A stretch of DNA of 64,000 bases from contig CAZTTG010000018.1 of assembly GCA_964615935.1 (NCBI GenBank), positions 14,220 through 78,219 of the forward strand, in the 5' to 3' direction. Of this stretch, positions 1-8,954 are shown one piece after another; the first letter of the stretch is position 1, and each line of letters starts with the position of its first letter. The notes under the pieces are model-generated. The model did no database searches, was not told where the DNA came from, and saw only the letters and a list, made by a program, of their open reading frames with translations. This DNA is from CAZTTG01 sp964615935 (GTDB lineage: Bacteria; Planctomycetota; UBA1135; GCA-002686595). The translations under genes and the position numbers were made by a program.

Positions 1-795
1 GCGGTAGTAGTGGTAGTAGGAGGTATTGGGCGCGACCGGGATGATGGCCTCCAGGCCCTCCACCCCGGTGGTGGCGGCGGCCAGGGCCAGGGTCCCGTTG
101 TAGGAGGTGCCGGTCATCCCCACCTTGCCGGTGCACCAGGTGGCCTCGACCTCCTCGTCGCCGTCGATGGTCGCATAGCCGGTCGCGCGTCCGTTCAGCC
201 AGTCGATCACGGCCTTGGGCGCCAGCGACTCGTTGACGCCTCCCACCGTGGGGCAGCCCTGGGACAGCCCCGTTCCGGGCGAGGCGGAGTGGACCACCGC
301 GAAGCCCCGCGGCACCCACTGGCGGATCAGCGAACGCGAGAGGAGCGGCCGGCGGCTGCGGTGCGGGATGGGGGGCGGGGACTCGCGCTCCGGCGGGGTC
401 TCGCCCACCTCCTGGGCCGGATTCCAGAAGTGCTCCCGGGAGGTCGAGCCGGTGCCGGAGAAGTAGGGGCTCGACTCGTAGATCACCGGGACCTTCAGGC
501 CCTCGGTCTCGGTCTGCGCGGGCCGGGTGTAGTCGACGTGCACGCGGTCGGGCTTTCCGTCCCCGTCGGAGTCGAACTCGGTCTCGACCCACAGGTCCCC
601 CTGGATCCACTTGGAGCGGTTCTCGAAGGCCTCGACAACCTGCGCCTGGCCATCGGCGAAGACCGGGCGAGCGGCCTCCGACTCCTGGGCGCGGACCGCC
701 CCCGAGATAGCGGCGGACATCAGGACCAGGGCGCACGGACCGAGCGCCGCGCAGCGCTCGCTGGAGAGCCTTCCTCGAAGCATGGTCCCCCTCAT
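1..795 (-). CDS. Secreted X-Pro dipeptidyl-peptidase (S15/CocE-like), 3' end outside window
   Basis: This gene encodes the N-terminal 265 residues of an alpha/beta-hydrolase peptidase of the S15 family, which releases X-Pro dipeptides. The protein begins with a signal peptide ending near VRA-QE. The sequence GMTGTSYNGT carries the family's nucleophile elbow (G-x-S-Y-x-G). The preceding stretch with FAVVHSASPGTGLSQGC and AVIDWLNGR is typical of the S15 catalytic domain. Asp, His and the C-terminal jelly-roll lie beyond the left edge. Two in-frame ATGs (795 and 783) are possible starts; the first is used here. The GNAT gene lies 115 bases upstream on the same strand, so the two could be co-transcribed. 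Secretion fits a role in peptide scavenging. Confidence 0.85.
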   Translation of the reverse strand, partial: MRGTMLRGRLSSERCAALGPCALVLMSAAISGAVRAQESEAARPVFADGQAQVVEAFENRSKWIQGDLWVETEFDSDGDGKPDRVHVDYTRPAQTETEGLKVPVIYESSPYFSGTGSTSREHFWNPAQEVGETPPERESPPPIPHRSRRPLLSRSLIRQWVPRGFAVVHSASPGTGLSQGCPTVGGVNESLAPKAVIDWLNGRATGYATIDGDEEVEATWCTGKVGMTGTSYNGTLALAAATTGVEGLEAIIPVAPNTSYYHYYR

Positions 796-910
796 CCTGC
801 CGGAGGCCGAGTCGACGGTCGCGGAGACGGGGCGCTCCCGCCTTCAGCGGGGATCGACCTTACCACATCGGCCGGCGCGGCGAAGAGCGGCGCCGGCGCC
901 CGGTCGAAGC

Positions 911-1546
911 TCACGAAGACCGTACGGTGGGCGGAGCGTCCGGGGGGATCGAGGCCCGCTCCAGCCCGAGCTCCCGGGCCCAGCACCGGATGGCGTCGGC
1001 GTCCAGCTGCGAGACGGGCGCCCCGTAGAGTAGCTCGTCCTGCCTCTCGCCGCGGAGCAGGCGAAACTCGCGCAGCCGCCCCTCGAGGCGCAGACCCAGC
1101 CCCTCGAGCACGGCGCGCGAGGCGGAGTTGCCGGCCAGCGTGCCGGCCTGGATGCGGTGGGCCGCGCTGACCACCACCGCGTAGGCCGTCAGGAAGCGGG
1201 CCAGGCGCCGGCCGTGGCCCCGGCCCCAGGAGGCGCGGGTCGTCTGGAAGCCGATCTCGTAGCCGCCCGGGCTGCCGTCCACCGCGATCACGGCGCCCTG
1301 GCCGAGGAAGTCGCCGGTGGCGCGCCGGTGCACCACCAGCTCGGCGCTCCGGGGGATCTCGCCCCGCGCCAGGAGCTCCGCCTGCCGGTCGACCGGCGGA
1401 TGGAAGGTGCCCTCGATCGACTCGGCGCTCGCGGGCGCGAACCACAGCCACCGGCCGACCTCGGGGTCGGAGAGCATCTCCACGATCCGCGGCAGGTCGT
1501 CGCGGGTGGTGTAGCGGTAGCTCAGCCTGTCGTCGGACCAGCTCAC
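911..1546 (-). CDS. GNAT-family N-acetyltransferase (RimJ/RimL-like)
   Basis: The 211-residue product resembles RimJ/RimL-type acetyltransferases, which move an acetyl group from acetyl-CoA to an amino group. The N-terminal part (YTTRDDLPRIVEMLSDPEVGRWLWF) is the usual beta1-alpha1 start of the fold. The segment GYEIGFQTTRASWGRGHGRRL holds the Q/R-x-x-G-x-G/A acetyl-CoA loop, and NSASRAVLEGLGL with LEG matches the conserved end of the domain. The start is a GTG at 1546. The substrate cannot be told from the sequence. It is transcribed away from the peroxiredoxin gene at 1675, with about 130 bases between the two starts. Confidence 0.85.
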   Translation of the reverse strand: MSWSDDRLSYRYTTRDDLPRIVEMLSDPEVGRWLWFAPASAESIEGTFHPPVDRQAELLARGEIPRSAELVVHRRATGDFLGQGAVIAVDGSPGGYEIGFQTTRASWGRGHGRRLARFLTAYAVVVSAAHRIQAGTLAGNSASRAVLEGLGLRLEGRLREFRLLRGERQDELLYGAPVSQLDADAIRCWARELGLERASIPPDAPPTVRSS

Positions 1547-1674
1547 GCGCTGCAGGATACCCGGGGCGCTCGGGCGGGAGGAGGGCCCGCCACGGCCCGG
1601 GCTGGAGAATCGGCAGCGCGGGGCCTACCATTCGGGTCGGTCCCCACCTGCACCGCGAGAGCCCAGGAGAGAGC

Positions 1675-2325
1675 ATGAAGACGCTGCAAGAGCGCCTGGA
1701 TCGGATCCACACGGACTTCGACGAGAGCGTACCCCCGGAGGTCACGGCGACCATGACGCGCGCCACCGACGAGGTGCGCGCCTCGGGCATCCTCTCGCGG
1801 ATCCCCACAGCGGGGAGCGCGCTGATCCCCTTCGAGCTCTCCGACACCAAGGGGCAACCCCTGCGCTCGGCCGAGCTGCTCCAGCGGGGCCCGCTGGTGC
1901 TCGGCTTCTACCGCGGGCTGTGGTGACCGTACTGCAACGTGGAGCTGTACGCTCTGCAGCAGCGTTTCGAGGACTTCCGCGCCCTGGGAGCCGAGCTGGT
2001 GGTCATCTCCCCGCAGCTGCAGGAGAAGAACGCCGAGGTGAAGCGCCGGCAGCGGCTGGCCTTCCCGGTGCTGAGCGATCCGGGCAACGCCTACGCCCGG
2101 GAGCTCTCGCTGGTCTCCGCCCTCCCCGAGGACCTGCGCGAGGTCTACCGCAGCTTCGAGATCCTGCTCCCCGAGTACAACGGCGACGACTCCTGGGAGC
2201 TGCCCCTCCCCGCCCGCATGGTGGTGGATCGGGAGGGCGTCATCCGCAGCGTGGAGGCGGATCCCGACCACACCCGACGCCCCGAGCCGGAGACCACCCT
2301 CGAGCTCCTGCGGACCCTGGACTGA
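1675..2325 (+). CDS. Peroxiredoxin-like (AhpC/TSA) protein with in-frame UGA, probable selenoprotein
   Basis: A continuous 216-residue thioredoxin-fold protein results if the TGA at 1924-1926 is read as an amino acid. The sequence around it is FYRGLW-(TGA)-PYCNVEL; relatives have WCPYC here, so the TGA replaces the catalytic Cys (position 84) and leaves a resolving Cys at 87, a U-x-x-C pair. Similarity runs on in the same frame on both sides, from FELSDTKGQPLRSAELL to ARMVVDREGVIRSVEADPDHTRRPEP. Known UxxC peroxiredoxin-like selenoproteins make selenocysteine the natural reading. A hairpin of the right kind lies just downstream. It likely reduces peroxides or disulfides in the cytoplasm. An AGGAG site precedes the ATG. 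A nonsense mutation is the alternative. Confidence 0.82.
1932..1959 (+). promoter_or_regulatory. Candidate bSECIS hairpin after the UGA codon
   Basis: Five bases after the in-frame TGA the sequence can fold into a stem of five pairs (1932-1936 with 1955-1959), a five-base bulge on the 5' side, an upper stem of four pairs (1942-1945 with 1951-1954) and a loop UGUAC. Bacterial SECIS elements known from the literature lie inside the coding region shortly after UGA and have a small apical loop with a G in its first two positions; both hold here, with the loop starting 20 bases after the UGA. This is a fold drawn by eye, without an energy calculation. Confidence 0.5.
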
Positions 2326-2422
2326 GCGGCTGGAGGCGATCCGCGGACGCCGCGCCGGCCGGGAGCCGGGCTCGATCGCATCCGCCGCCCGGACGCGCCT
2401 CACCCATCTGGAAGGCAGACCC

Positions 2423-3013
2423 ATGATTCGATCCACCCTCGGCCTCGCCCTGGGAACCGCCCTGCTCTCCGGCTGCGGGGAGCCATCCGCCGCCGGAGAC
2501 GACTGGAGGCCCCTGCCGGTCGGCCAGCTCGACGCGGCGCAGGAGGCGCAGTACGGGAAGGCCACCGCGGCGCGGGACGCGATGTTCGGGCAGCTCATGC
2601 AGGCGCTGGCCAGCGAGATCTCCACCTCCGGACTGGCCGGAGCGATCGGGGTCTGCCGGGAGGTGGCGCCGCAGATCGCGGAGTCCGTCTCGCAGCAGGA
2701 GGGCGTGAGCATCGGGCGGACGTCGTGGAAGCTCCGCAACCCGCACAACGCGGCGCCCGGGTGGGCCGAGGGGCTGCTGGGAGAGCGGCCCGAGGAGCCG
2801 CGGGTGGCGCTGGGGCCGGAAGGCGAGCTCGGGGTCACCCTCCCGGTGCGGGTGATGGGCCTGTGCCTGAGGTGTCACGGGGCGGCTGAGTCCATCCCCG
2901 CGGACGTGCGCGGCGCGCTCGAGGCCCACTATCCCGAGGATCGAGCCACCGGCTTCGCGGAGGGTGATCTGCGCGGCTGGTTCTGGGTGGTGGTTCCCCC
3001 GGCGGCTCGCTGA
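2423..3013 (+). CDS. DUF3365-type haem-binding lipoprotein
   Basis: The 196-residue product starts with a lipoprotein signal (lipobox LLSGC, Cys about 16), so it is likely membrane-anchored outside the cytoplasm. A single c-type haem motif CLRCH sits near residues 151-155, followed by a C-terminal GDLRGWFWVVVP segment. The order (helical N-terminal part with AIGVCREVAPQIA, a short RNPHNAAPGWAEG stretch, then CxxCH) matches the DUF3365/Tll0287-like domain, a one-haem sensor or electron-transfer module. A GGAAGG ribosome site precedes the ATG by seven bases. It follows the peroxiredoxin gene by 97 bases on the same strand; a shared redox role is possible but is inference. Confidence 0.82.
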   Translation: MIRSTLGLALGTALLSGCGEPSAAGDDWRPLPVGQLDAAQEAQYGKATAARDAMFGQLMQALASEISTSGLAGAIGVCREVAPQIAESVSQQEGVSIGRTSWKLRNPHNAAPGWAEGLLGERPEEPRVALGPEGELGVTLPVRVMGLCLRCHGAAESIPADVRGALEAHYPEDRATGFAEGDLRGWFWVVVPPAAR

Positions 3014-3308
3014 TCGCGGGTGGCGCGAGCCGGCGACTCCGCGCCCCGGCGGCACCCTCGCCGGGCGGAGCCCGATGCCGGGAACCACCCGGCCCGGGCC
3101 CCGGCCGCCATCCACCGGCGTGGGGCCTCCTGGCGAGCCGGGGAGAGGGGGGCTGGATCGGCCTGGAAAGGCCCGGGAATGCTTGGCCTCCCGGAGGAGC
3201 CCGAGTAGGCTCGCCCGGAGCCTCTCGGTCGACGCCCGGCTGTTCCGGGATTCCAAATGAGTTCGTGCTCGATTGGTCGCCGGACCGAGCGACTGGCGGA
3301 AGGAACCC

Positions 3309-3464
3309 ATGCTCACGGTCACTCCTGACGCGTTGAGCCACTTCGCGGTGCTCCTCGCCGACCGGGAGGAATCCGACGCGCTTCGGATCGCCATGGCCGA
3401 GGAGAGCCCGGGGCTTCCGCTGGACGAGCGCCGAGACAACTGCGTGCAGCTCAGGCTGCGCTAG
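3309..3464 (+). CDS. Small protein, weakly HesB/IscA-like, possibly decayed
   Basis: A 51-residue frame starts at ATG 3309 behind a good GGAAGGA ribosome site. Its beginning (MLTVTPDALSHFAVLLADRE, then ALRIAM) resembles the start of A-type iron-sulfur carriers of the HesB/IscA fold, and LPLDER recalls the GLALDE segment found after the first conserved Cys. The conserved Cys motifs are absent and the frame ends at TAG 3462, about half the family's usual length. It is either a short unknown protein or the remnant of a HesB-like gene. The next gene lies in the same frame after the stop. Confidence 0.4.
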   Translation: MLTVTPDALSHFAVLLADREESDALRIAMAEESPGLPLDERRDNCVQLRLR

Positions 3465-3484
3465 GATCCACCAGGACTCCCGGC

Positions 3485-3491
3485 GGGGAGG
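3485..3491 (+). promoter_or_regulatory. Ribosome binding site placed before an AUC codon
   Basis: GGGGAGG lies six bases before ATC 3498. Between the upstream in-frame TAG at 3462 and ATG 3606 there is no ATG, GTG or TTG in the reading frame that looks coding. The site therefore supports a non-standard start at 3498, or a sequence error at that codon. Confidence 0.4.
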
Positions 3492-3497
3492 TGCACG

Positions 3498-3974
3498 ATC
3501 CACCATCTCTTCCAACGAACGGACGGCCAGACGCTCCGCGTCGATCCGGACCTCTGGCTGTGCGTCCTCGACCTGGCCGTCACGCACGGCTGGCGCCCTC
3601 GCGGCATGGCCGCCCCGCCGGGACCGGGAGATCCGGCCTCGGGCGGGGAGGAGGACGAGTGGGACGAGCACGCCTACTTCCTCGCCCTGGGCCAGGAGAT
3701 CGCCGACGCCGAGGCGCGCGAGATCGCCCGGTGCGTGGAGGCGGCGCTCCCCACGGTCCCGGACCAGGTGGTCCCCATGCAGGGCCGGGAGTTCGGGCGC
3801 CAGAACACGCTCGGGTTGATCCAGCGCGCGGTCCACGGAGAGGCGCTCGAGGGCACCGAGGTCCAGGGGGCCATCGAGATCCTGAGCGGCCCGCCCAAGG
3901 AGGACGCGCGGACCCTGATCGCCTTCCTGAAGGAGGGCGCCTTCGCGATCCACCCCGCTGGCGGGGGTGGCTGA
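3498..3974 (+). CDS. Hypothetical protein, apparent AUC start
   Basis: I do not recognise this family. The frame gives about 158 residues if counted from ATC 3498. The first 36 codons (IHHLFQRTDGQTLRVDPDLW and on to THGWRPRG) have the mixed, ordered composition of real protein and lie just after a strong Shine-Dalgarno sequence, so the first canonical ATG (3606) is probably internal. The middle is acidic (EEDEWDEHAYFLALGQEIADAEA) and the end has an alpha-helical LIAFLKEGAFAI segment before a Gly-rich tail. There is no signal peptide or membrane segment, so it is probably cytoplasmic. The fatty-acid desaturase gene starts 63 bases downstream. Confidence 0.5.
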   Translation: MHHLFQRTDGQTLRVDPDLWLCVLDLAVTHGWRPRGMAAPPGPGDPASGGEEDEWDEHAYFLALGQEIADAEAREIARCVEAALPTVPDQVVPMQGREFGRQNTLGLIQRAVHGEALEGTEVQGAIEILSGPPKEDARTLIAFLKEGAFAIHPAGGGG

Positions 3975-4037
3975 GGCGATGGCCAGAGCGCGAGGTCCCG
4001 CTCCGGGCCTCCGTCTCCATCCGGCTCCGGCGAGGCG

Positions 4038-5126
4038 ATGATCCTGGCCAGCCCGCTCCCCGCCGCCGCTCCGGCGCGGCCCCCGCTCCCCGCCGCCGCG
4101 GAGTGGAAGAAGGCCATCGCTCGCTACCAGGAGCCCTCGACCTGGCGCGCGCTGGTGCAGCTCGCCGACACGCTGGTCCCGCTGGCCGGCCTGTGGTACC
4201 TGATGCACCTGAGCCTGTCGGTCTCGCTGTGGCTCGCGCTGCCCCTGGCGGCCCTCGCCGGCGCGCTGCTGGTGCGGGTCTTCATCATCTTCCACGACTG
4301 CGGGCACGGCTCCTTCTTCCGCTCGCGGCTGGCCAACGACGTGGCCGGCTTCGCGACCGGGGTGCTGACCTTCACGCCGTACCACTACTGGCGCTGGCAG
4401 CACGCGCGGCACCACGCCACGGCGGGTGACCTCGATCAGCGCGGCACCGGCGACGTGTGGACGATGACCGTCCAGGAGTACCTGGAATCGTCCCGCTGGA
4501 GGCGCTTCTCCTATCGCCTGACGCGAAACCCGGTCGTGCTGTTCGCGATCGCGCCGCTGTACCTGTTCCTGATTCACCTGCGCTTCCCCCCGACCGGCGT
4601 CGGGCGCCGCGAGCGGCGCTCGGTGTGGTGGACCAACCTGGCCATCGCGATCATGGCGGCCGGGATGAGCGCCTGGCTGGGACTGGGGACCTGGCTCCTG
4701 CTGCAGCTGGTCGCCATGGGGGTGGCCGGCTCGGCGGGCGTCTGGCTGTTCTACGTGCAGCACCAGTTCGAGGACGCCTACTGGGAGCGCAGCGAGGACT
4801 GGGACTACACCGCGGCGGCCCTGCGGGGGAGCTCGTACTACGCGCTCCCGCGCGTGCTGCGCTGGCTGTCGGGGAACATCGGCTACCACCACATCCACCA
4901 CCTCTCCCCGCGCATCCCCAACTACATGCTGGAGCGCTGCCACCGCTCGGCCCCCATGTTCGCGGAGGTGGACCCCATCACCCTGCTGGGGAGCCTGAGA
5001 TCGCTGAGGCTGCACCTGTGGGACGAGCGGCTGCGACGGCTGGTGGGCTTCGGGCACCTGCGCCGGCTGCGGACGTCCCCGGAGCCCGCGCGGGCGGAGC
5101 GCGCGGAGGGTGAGGGCGGGGCCTGA
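4038..5126 (+). CDS. Membrane fatty-acid desaturase (acyl-lipid type)
   Basis: The 362-residue product is an integral membrane di-iron desaturase that inserts double bonds into acyl chains. All three histidine boxes are present: HDCGH at residues 86-90, HARHH at 122-126, and HHIHH near 284-288. Hydrophobic spans flank them (about 43-85, 170-185 and 205-240), giving the usual four-pass layout. The overall pattern (VFIIFHDCGHGSFF, then LSPRIPNYMLERCH after the last box) is closest to delta-12/omega-6 acyl-lipid desaturases. The position of the double bond cannot be fixed from sequence. The ATG at 4038 has only a weak ribosome site. It converges with the peptidase gene at 5175. Confidence 0.92.
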   Translation: MILASPLPAAAPARPPLPAAAEWKKAIARYQEPSTWRALVQLADTLVPLAGLWYLMHLSLSVSLWLALPLAALAGALLVRVFIIFHDCGHGSFFRSRLANDVAGFATGVLTFTPYHYWRWQHARHHATAGDLDQRGTGDVWTMTVQEYLESSRWRRFSYRLTRNPVVLFAIAPLYLFLIHLRFPPTGVGRRERRSVWWTNLAIAIMAAGMSAWLGLGTWLLLQLVAMGVAGSAGVWLFYVQHQFEDAYWERSEDWDYTAAALRGSSYYALPRVLRWLSGNIGYHHIHHLSPRIPNYMLERCHRSAPMFAEVDPITLLGSLRSLRLHLWDERLRRLVGFGHLRRLRTSPEPARAERAEGEGGA

Positions 5127-5174
5127 GGCGCGGCCGTCGGCGGCGCGCCGGCCTCCCGGGGCGCGGGCTCGCGC

Positions 5175-8100
5175 TCAGAAGGGCGGGTAGTCCCGCGGGA
5201 AGCGGATGAGCTGGCGGGTCTCCTCGCGGTCCTTCCAGTGGGACCAGCCGAGCTCCTCGAGGAGCTCGATGCGGCGCCGGTACAGCTCCTTCTTGGTCGG
5301 CTGCTCGGCGATCTTCCCGTTGAGCAGCTTCAGCGCGGCGCCCAGGCGCCCGTGACGTCGCTCGCGGTCGATGTGCAGGTCGAGGTAGCGACCCCCCTCG
5401 GTGTCGACCCACCGCTGGAGGTCCCCGAAGGCCGCCTCGAAGGCCTCGTCCCCGGCCGGCTCGGTGGACCCCGCGGAGAGGTCGAAGAGCGCCCGCGCGC
5501 GGCGGAAGCGCGCGTCGATCAGGACGGCCTTCTGCTCGTCCATCTCCTTGCGTTGCTCGGCGGCCGCCTCGTCGTCGGGCTCCAGCTGCACTCCGTAGTG
5601 GGCCGCCAGGGCCGTCTCGTCGATCCGGGCGAGCACCCGATCGGCGGCTGCGACCACGGCCTCGAGGCGCTCCTCGCGCTTCGCGCCGTCCGCGCGCTCG
5701 AGCTGGGCGACCAGCACCGGCAGGTGGTCCGGCCGCTCGGCGAGGATCTCTGCGGCGACCCGGTCGAAGAGCTCGCGCTCCGCCTCGCCGCGGAGCTTCG
5801 CGAGCTGGGCCAGCTTGAGCTCGACCAGCGCGTTCGCGTAGCGCTCCTCGGCGCTGGGCTCGTCCTTCTTCGGAGCGGCGGTCGCGCCGGCCTTCTTCGA
5901 GGCCGGGGCGGGGGGGACGACGTAGACCACGGGGTAGCCGCCGGGGCGGTGCCCGGCGCCCTCGCTGGCGCCGCCCCAGGTGACGCTGCCGACGAGCAGG
6001 TCGCCGGGCTTCGCGCTGCCGGGCGGCTTCCCGGCGGTGACGTTGAGCTGGAGACGGGAGCCCCGGGGCAGCGCCCGGCCGGAGAAGGCGCCGCCGCCGA
6101 AGGCCGCGCCGTCGGGATCCTCGAAGAAGCGCAGCCGCACCGGCGAGGAGAGCGGACGGTCGAGCATGAGGACCATGTCGTCGACCTTCTTCAGCCACTC
6201 CGGGCGATCCAGCCGCGCGTGGAAGCGGAGCGCATAGCTGCCCTTCTGAAGCTGCACCCCGCCCGGGTCGAGCCAGCCCTGGGCGATCTTCTGCTTGGCC
6301 TCGTCGAAGATCATCCAGATGCGCGACTGCCAGGTCTTCTCATCGGGGATGTTCAGGGCCGAGACGCGCGGCGTGACCCGCCCCGCGGAGTCCATGCTGA
6401 ACTCGTACTCGAGCACCAGCTCGTACACCTGCCGCTCTTGGGGGAGTCCGTCGCGCCCGCCGTCCAGCGGCCGGATCACCGACCGGCTGGGGGCGATCGC
6501 GCGGCGGTGGGTCGTCAGGGAGCCGGAGGGGGCCAGGCGCTCCTTGCGCAGCGGGGTCTCCAGGTTCACGCGCGTCCGCAGCTCGCTGCCGTCGATCAGC
6601 AGGGTGTGCTCGTCGGGGACCACGCCGTGGAAGGACACCTCGACCTCGACCTCGCCCCGGCCGAGGTAGGCGGTGTACTCGGCGAGGACCAGCTCCAGGG
6701 TGCGGCCGCCGACCACCGGCAGGCTGTGGGTCTGCTCCTCCTCGGCCGCCAGCCGCATGTAGCTGCGGGCCTGGAATTCGGAGAAGGCGTGGCCGGGGAT
6801 GATCTGCATGGCCTGCATCACCAGCGTGTTGACGTCCCGGTTGCCGTCCAGGCGCCGCACGCGGATGTCGGCCCAGGTCGCGCCCCGGGGCGCGACGAAG
6901 AAGTGGCGCTGCTCGTAGCCCGGACCGAAGGGAACCACCTGCCGCCAGGTGCAGCTCTCCTGGTCGATGGCCTGGGCGCGGATGACCGTGACCGGGATGC
7001 GGAAGACCGGTCCCCGCTCGGGAGCGTCCGCGTCGATTCCCCGGATCTCGGCGTAGTGCGCCCCCGGCGGCAGCTGCGTGGGATCCACGCGGACGTCGAG
7101 CCGGCGCCCCGCCGCCGGCAGCACCAGGTGCTCGGCGCACTCGATCCAGCCCTCGGTGGGCTCCAGCCCGATCCGCAGCTCGAAGTCGACCTGTTCGCGG
7201 TGGGGAGCGTCCCGGTGGAAGTGCGGCTCGACGTAGACGCGGAGGTCCTGCGCTCGGTCGACCTCGAAGGGCTCGCGCAGGTAGATGCCCCGCGCGTTCC
7301 CGCGCGACGGCACCCGGATCCCGAAGCGCACGTCATTGTCCGCGGAGTCGGTGTGCGCGGTGAGCCAGTCGAGGGCCCGATCGGCCTGCATCAGCCCCTG
7401 TCCCAGGGTGAGCGGGCCGACGCCGTCCACCCGGACGCAGGTGTTCTCGATGGCCCGCAGGATGCGTGGGGGTGAGTAGGGGATCCCGCGGGCCTTCAGC
7501 CCCGACAGGATCAGGGCGATGTTCCCGGCGGCGTTGGGCGAGGCCATCGAGGTGCCGTGCATCTGCTGGCGCCCGGAGAGCGTCCAGTTGGGGATGGGCG
7601 CGATGGCGCCGCCCGGCGCCGAGAACTTGACGCCCAGCGAGCCGTCGTTGGTGGGCCCGCGCGAGGTGAAGGTGTAGTTCCTGGGGGGGGTGCTCTCGCG
7701 CATGGCGTACTGCATCTCCTGCATGTCGGGCGAGATGTAGGCGCCGATGCCGAACAGGGACTCGGAGGTCGCTCCGGGCGAGCCGGCCGTCGACAGGGCC
7801 GGGCCGTCGTTGCCGGCCGAGGCGACGAAGATCACCCCGTGCTTCCAGACCAGCTCGTCGTAGATCTCGATCGTGCGGCCGTCGTTGGGGTCCGGCGTCG
7901 GCCCCCCGAAGCTCATGTTGATCAGGTCGCAGCGGTTCTCGAGCACCGCGACGGCGCCGCGGACCTCGCCCGTGCCGCAGGAGGCCGATCCGAGCCGCGT
8001 GTCGCCGATCTTGACGGCCACCAGCTGGGCCCCGGGAGCCAGGCCATCCATCTCCGGCCGGCCCGGGAAGTGGGCCGCCACGATGCCGGCGACGTGCGTG

Positions 8101-8954
8101 CCGTGCGACCCCGAGTCGGTGACGATCGAGAGCAGGTCGCCGTCCTGGTAGACGTTGACGGCGTAGTTGAGCAGGTCCTCGTCGCTGAAGGTGTCGAACT
8201 GGCGCTCGAGCCGGTAGCTGGCCAGCAGGTCCTCGTCGGCGAGGTCCCCGTCCTCGTCGGTGTCGATGGCCGCGCGCCACACCTGGCCGTCGTGGAAGAC
8301 GACGCAGTCGAAGATGGGTCCGGGGTCCCGTTGGTTCCGCTGCATCTCCTCCAGGACCGACAGCCGCAGCGCGAGCTCGTCGCGCTCCTTCTCCTGTTCC
8401 TTGCCGGGGGCGGGGTTGGCGGCGTCCCAGGCGGCGATCTCCCGCTTCTGCGCGGTCACGGCGGCGCGCTGCCGCTCGGCCCAGGCCTCGCCTCGCCGGG
8501 CGCGCAGGCGACCGACGAGACCTTCCGGGTAGAGCTCGAAGGCCGGCTTCAGTCCGAGGTGGTACTCGCCGCTCGGGTTCTTCCAGTCCGGGTCGACGAG
8601 GAGGGTGCGACCGGACAGCCCGGCCAGCTTCCCGTCCTCCGACTTCGCGACGCAGGAGGTGTCCACGTCGCCGCTCCCGGTCGCGTCGACCATGTCGACG
8701 ATCTTGGGCTTGCCGTCCGAGGTGAGCTGCAGGCCGGGCGCTCCCGGATCCACCCCGGTATCGAAGATGGCGACGGTCACGCCGCGGCCGTCGTAGTCGG
8801 GGAAGCGCTCGAGGAGGCGCGCGGCTCCGGTGTCCTGCTTGGGGAGCATCCCGTAGCCGGGGAAGTCGCCGGAGCGCTGCGGGAGGGCGGAGGCGGCCAC
8901 GGCCAGCGCCGCCAGGAGGGCGCCGGTCGGGAGCAGGGCGGTGTGAACTCTCAT
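5175..8954 (-). CDS. Secreted tripeptidyl-peptidase II (subtilisin family S8)
   Basis: This is a 1259-residue subtilase, close to the length of eukaryotic tripeptidyl-peptidase II, which cuts tripeptides from free N-termini. The catalytic residues are visible: Asp65 (AIFDTGVDPGAPGL), His284 (SGSHGTHVAG), oxyanion Asn382 (ASAGNDGP) and Ser469 (HGTSMASPNAAG). The long insert between Asp and His (about residues 90-270) is a TPP II trait. Large beta-rich regions follow to about 950, then charged helices. Unlike the cytosolic eukaryotic enzyme it starts with a signal peptide (cleavage near ASALPQ), so it is exported. ATG 8954 is chosen because it places this peptide first; the upstream frame is Pro/Arg-rich non-coding sequence. 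Confidence 0.93.
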   Translation of the reverse strand: MRVHTALLPTGALLAALAVAASALPQRSGDFPGYGMLPKQDTGAARLLERFPDYDGRGVTVAIFDTGVDPGAPGLQLTSDGKPKIVDMVDATGSGDVDTSCVAKSEDGKLAGLSGRTLLVDPDWKNPSGEYHLGLKPAFELYPEGLVGRLRARRGEAWAERQRAAVTAQKREIAAWDAANPAPGKEQEKERDELALRLSVLEEMQRNQRDPGPIFDCVVFHDGQVWRAAIDTDEDGDLADEDLLASYRLERQFDTFSDEDLLNYAVNVYQDGDLLSIVTDSGSHGTHVAGIVAAHFPGRPEMDGLAPGAQLVAVKIGDTRLGSASCGTGEVRGAVAVLENRCDLINMSFGGPTPDPNDGRTIEIYDELVWKHGVIFVASAGNDGPALSTAGSPGATSESLFGIGAYISPDMQEMQYAMRESTPPRNYTFTSRGPTNDGSLGVKFSAPGGAIAPIPNWTLSGRQQMHGTSMASPNAAGNIALILSGLKARGIPYSPPRILRAIENTCVRVDGVGPLTLGQGLMQADRALDWLTAHTDSADNDVRFGIRVPSRGNARGIYLREPFEVDRAQDLRVYVEPHFHRDAPHREQVDFELRIGLEPTEGWIECAEHLVLPAAGRRLDVRVDPTQLPPGAHYAEIRGIDADAPERGPVFRIPVTVIRAQAIDQESCTWRQVVPFGPGYEQRHFFVAPRGATWADIRVRRLDGNRDVNTLVMQAMQIIPGHAFSEFQARSYMRLAAEEEQTHSLPVVGGRTLELVLAEYTAYLGRGEVEVEVSFHGVVPDEHTLLIDGSELRTRVNLETPLRKERLAPSGSLTTHRRAIAPSRSVIRPLDGGRDGLPQERQVYELVLEYEFSMDSAGRVTPRVSALNIPDEKTWQSRIWMIFDEAKQKIAQGWLDPGGVQLQKGSYALRFHARLDRPEWLKKVDDMVLMLDRPLSSPVRLRFFEDPDGAAFGGGAFSGRALPRGSRLQLNVTAGKPPGSAKPGDLLVGSVTWGGASEGAGHRPGGYPVVYVVPPAPASKKAGATAAPKKDEPSAEERYANALVELKLAQLAKLRGEAERELFDRVAAEILAERPDHLPVLVAQLERADGAKREERLEAVVAAADRVLARIDETALAAHYGVQLEPDDEAAAEQRKEMDEQKAVLIDARFRRARALFDLSAGSTEPAGDEAFEAAFGDLQRWVDTEGGRYLDLHIDRERRHGRLGAALKLLNGKIAEQPTKKELYRRRIELLEELGWSHWKDREETRQLIRFPRDYPPF

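Noticed and set aside
3462..3464. Read-through of the TAG between the small HesB-like frame and the next gene, which lie in the same frame
   Set aside because: The linking codons after the stop look non-coding, a fresh ribosome site precedes the second gene, and there is no sign of pyrrolysine use.
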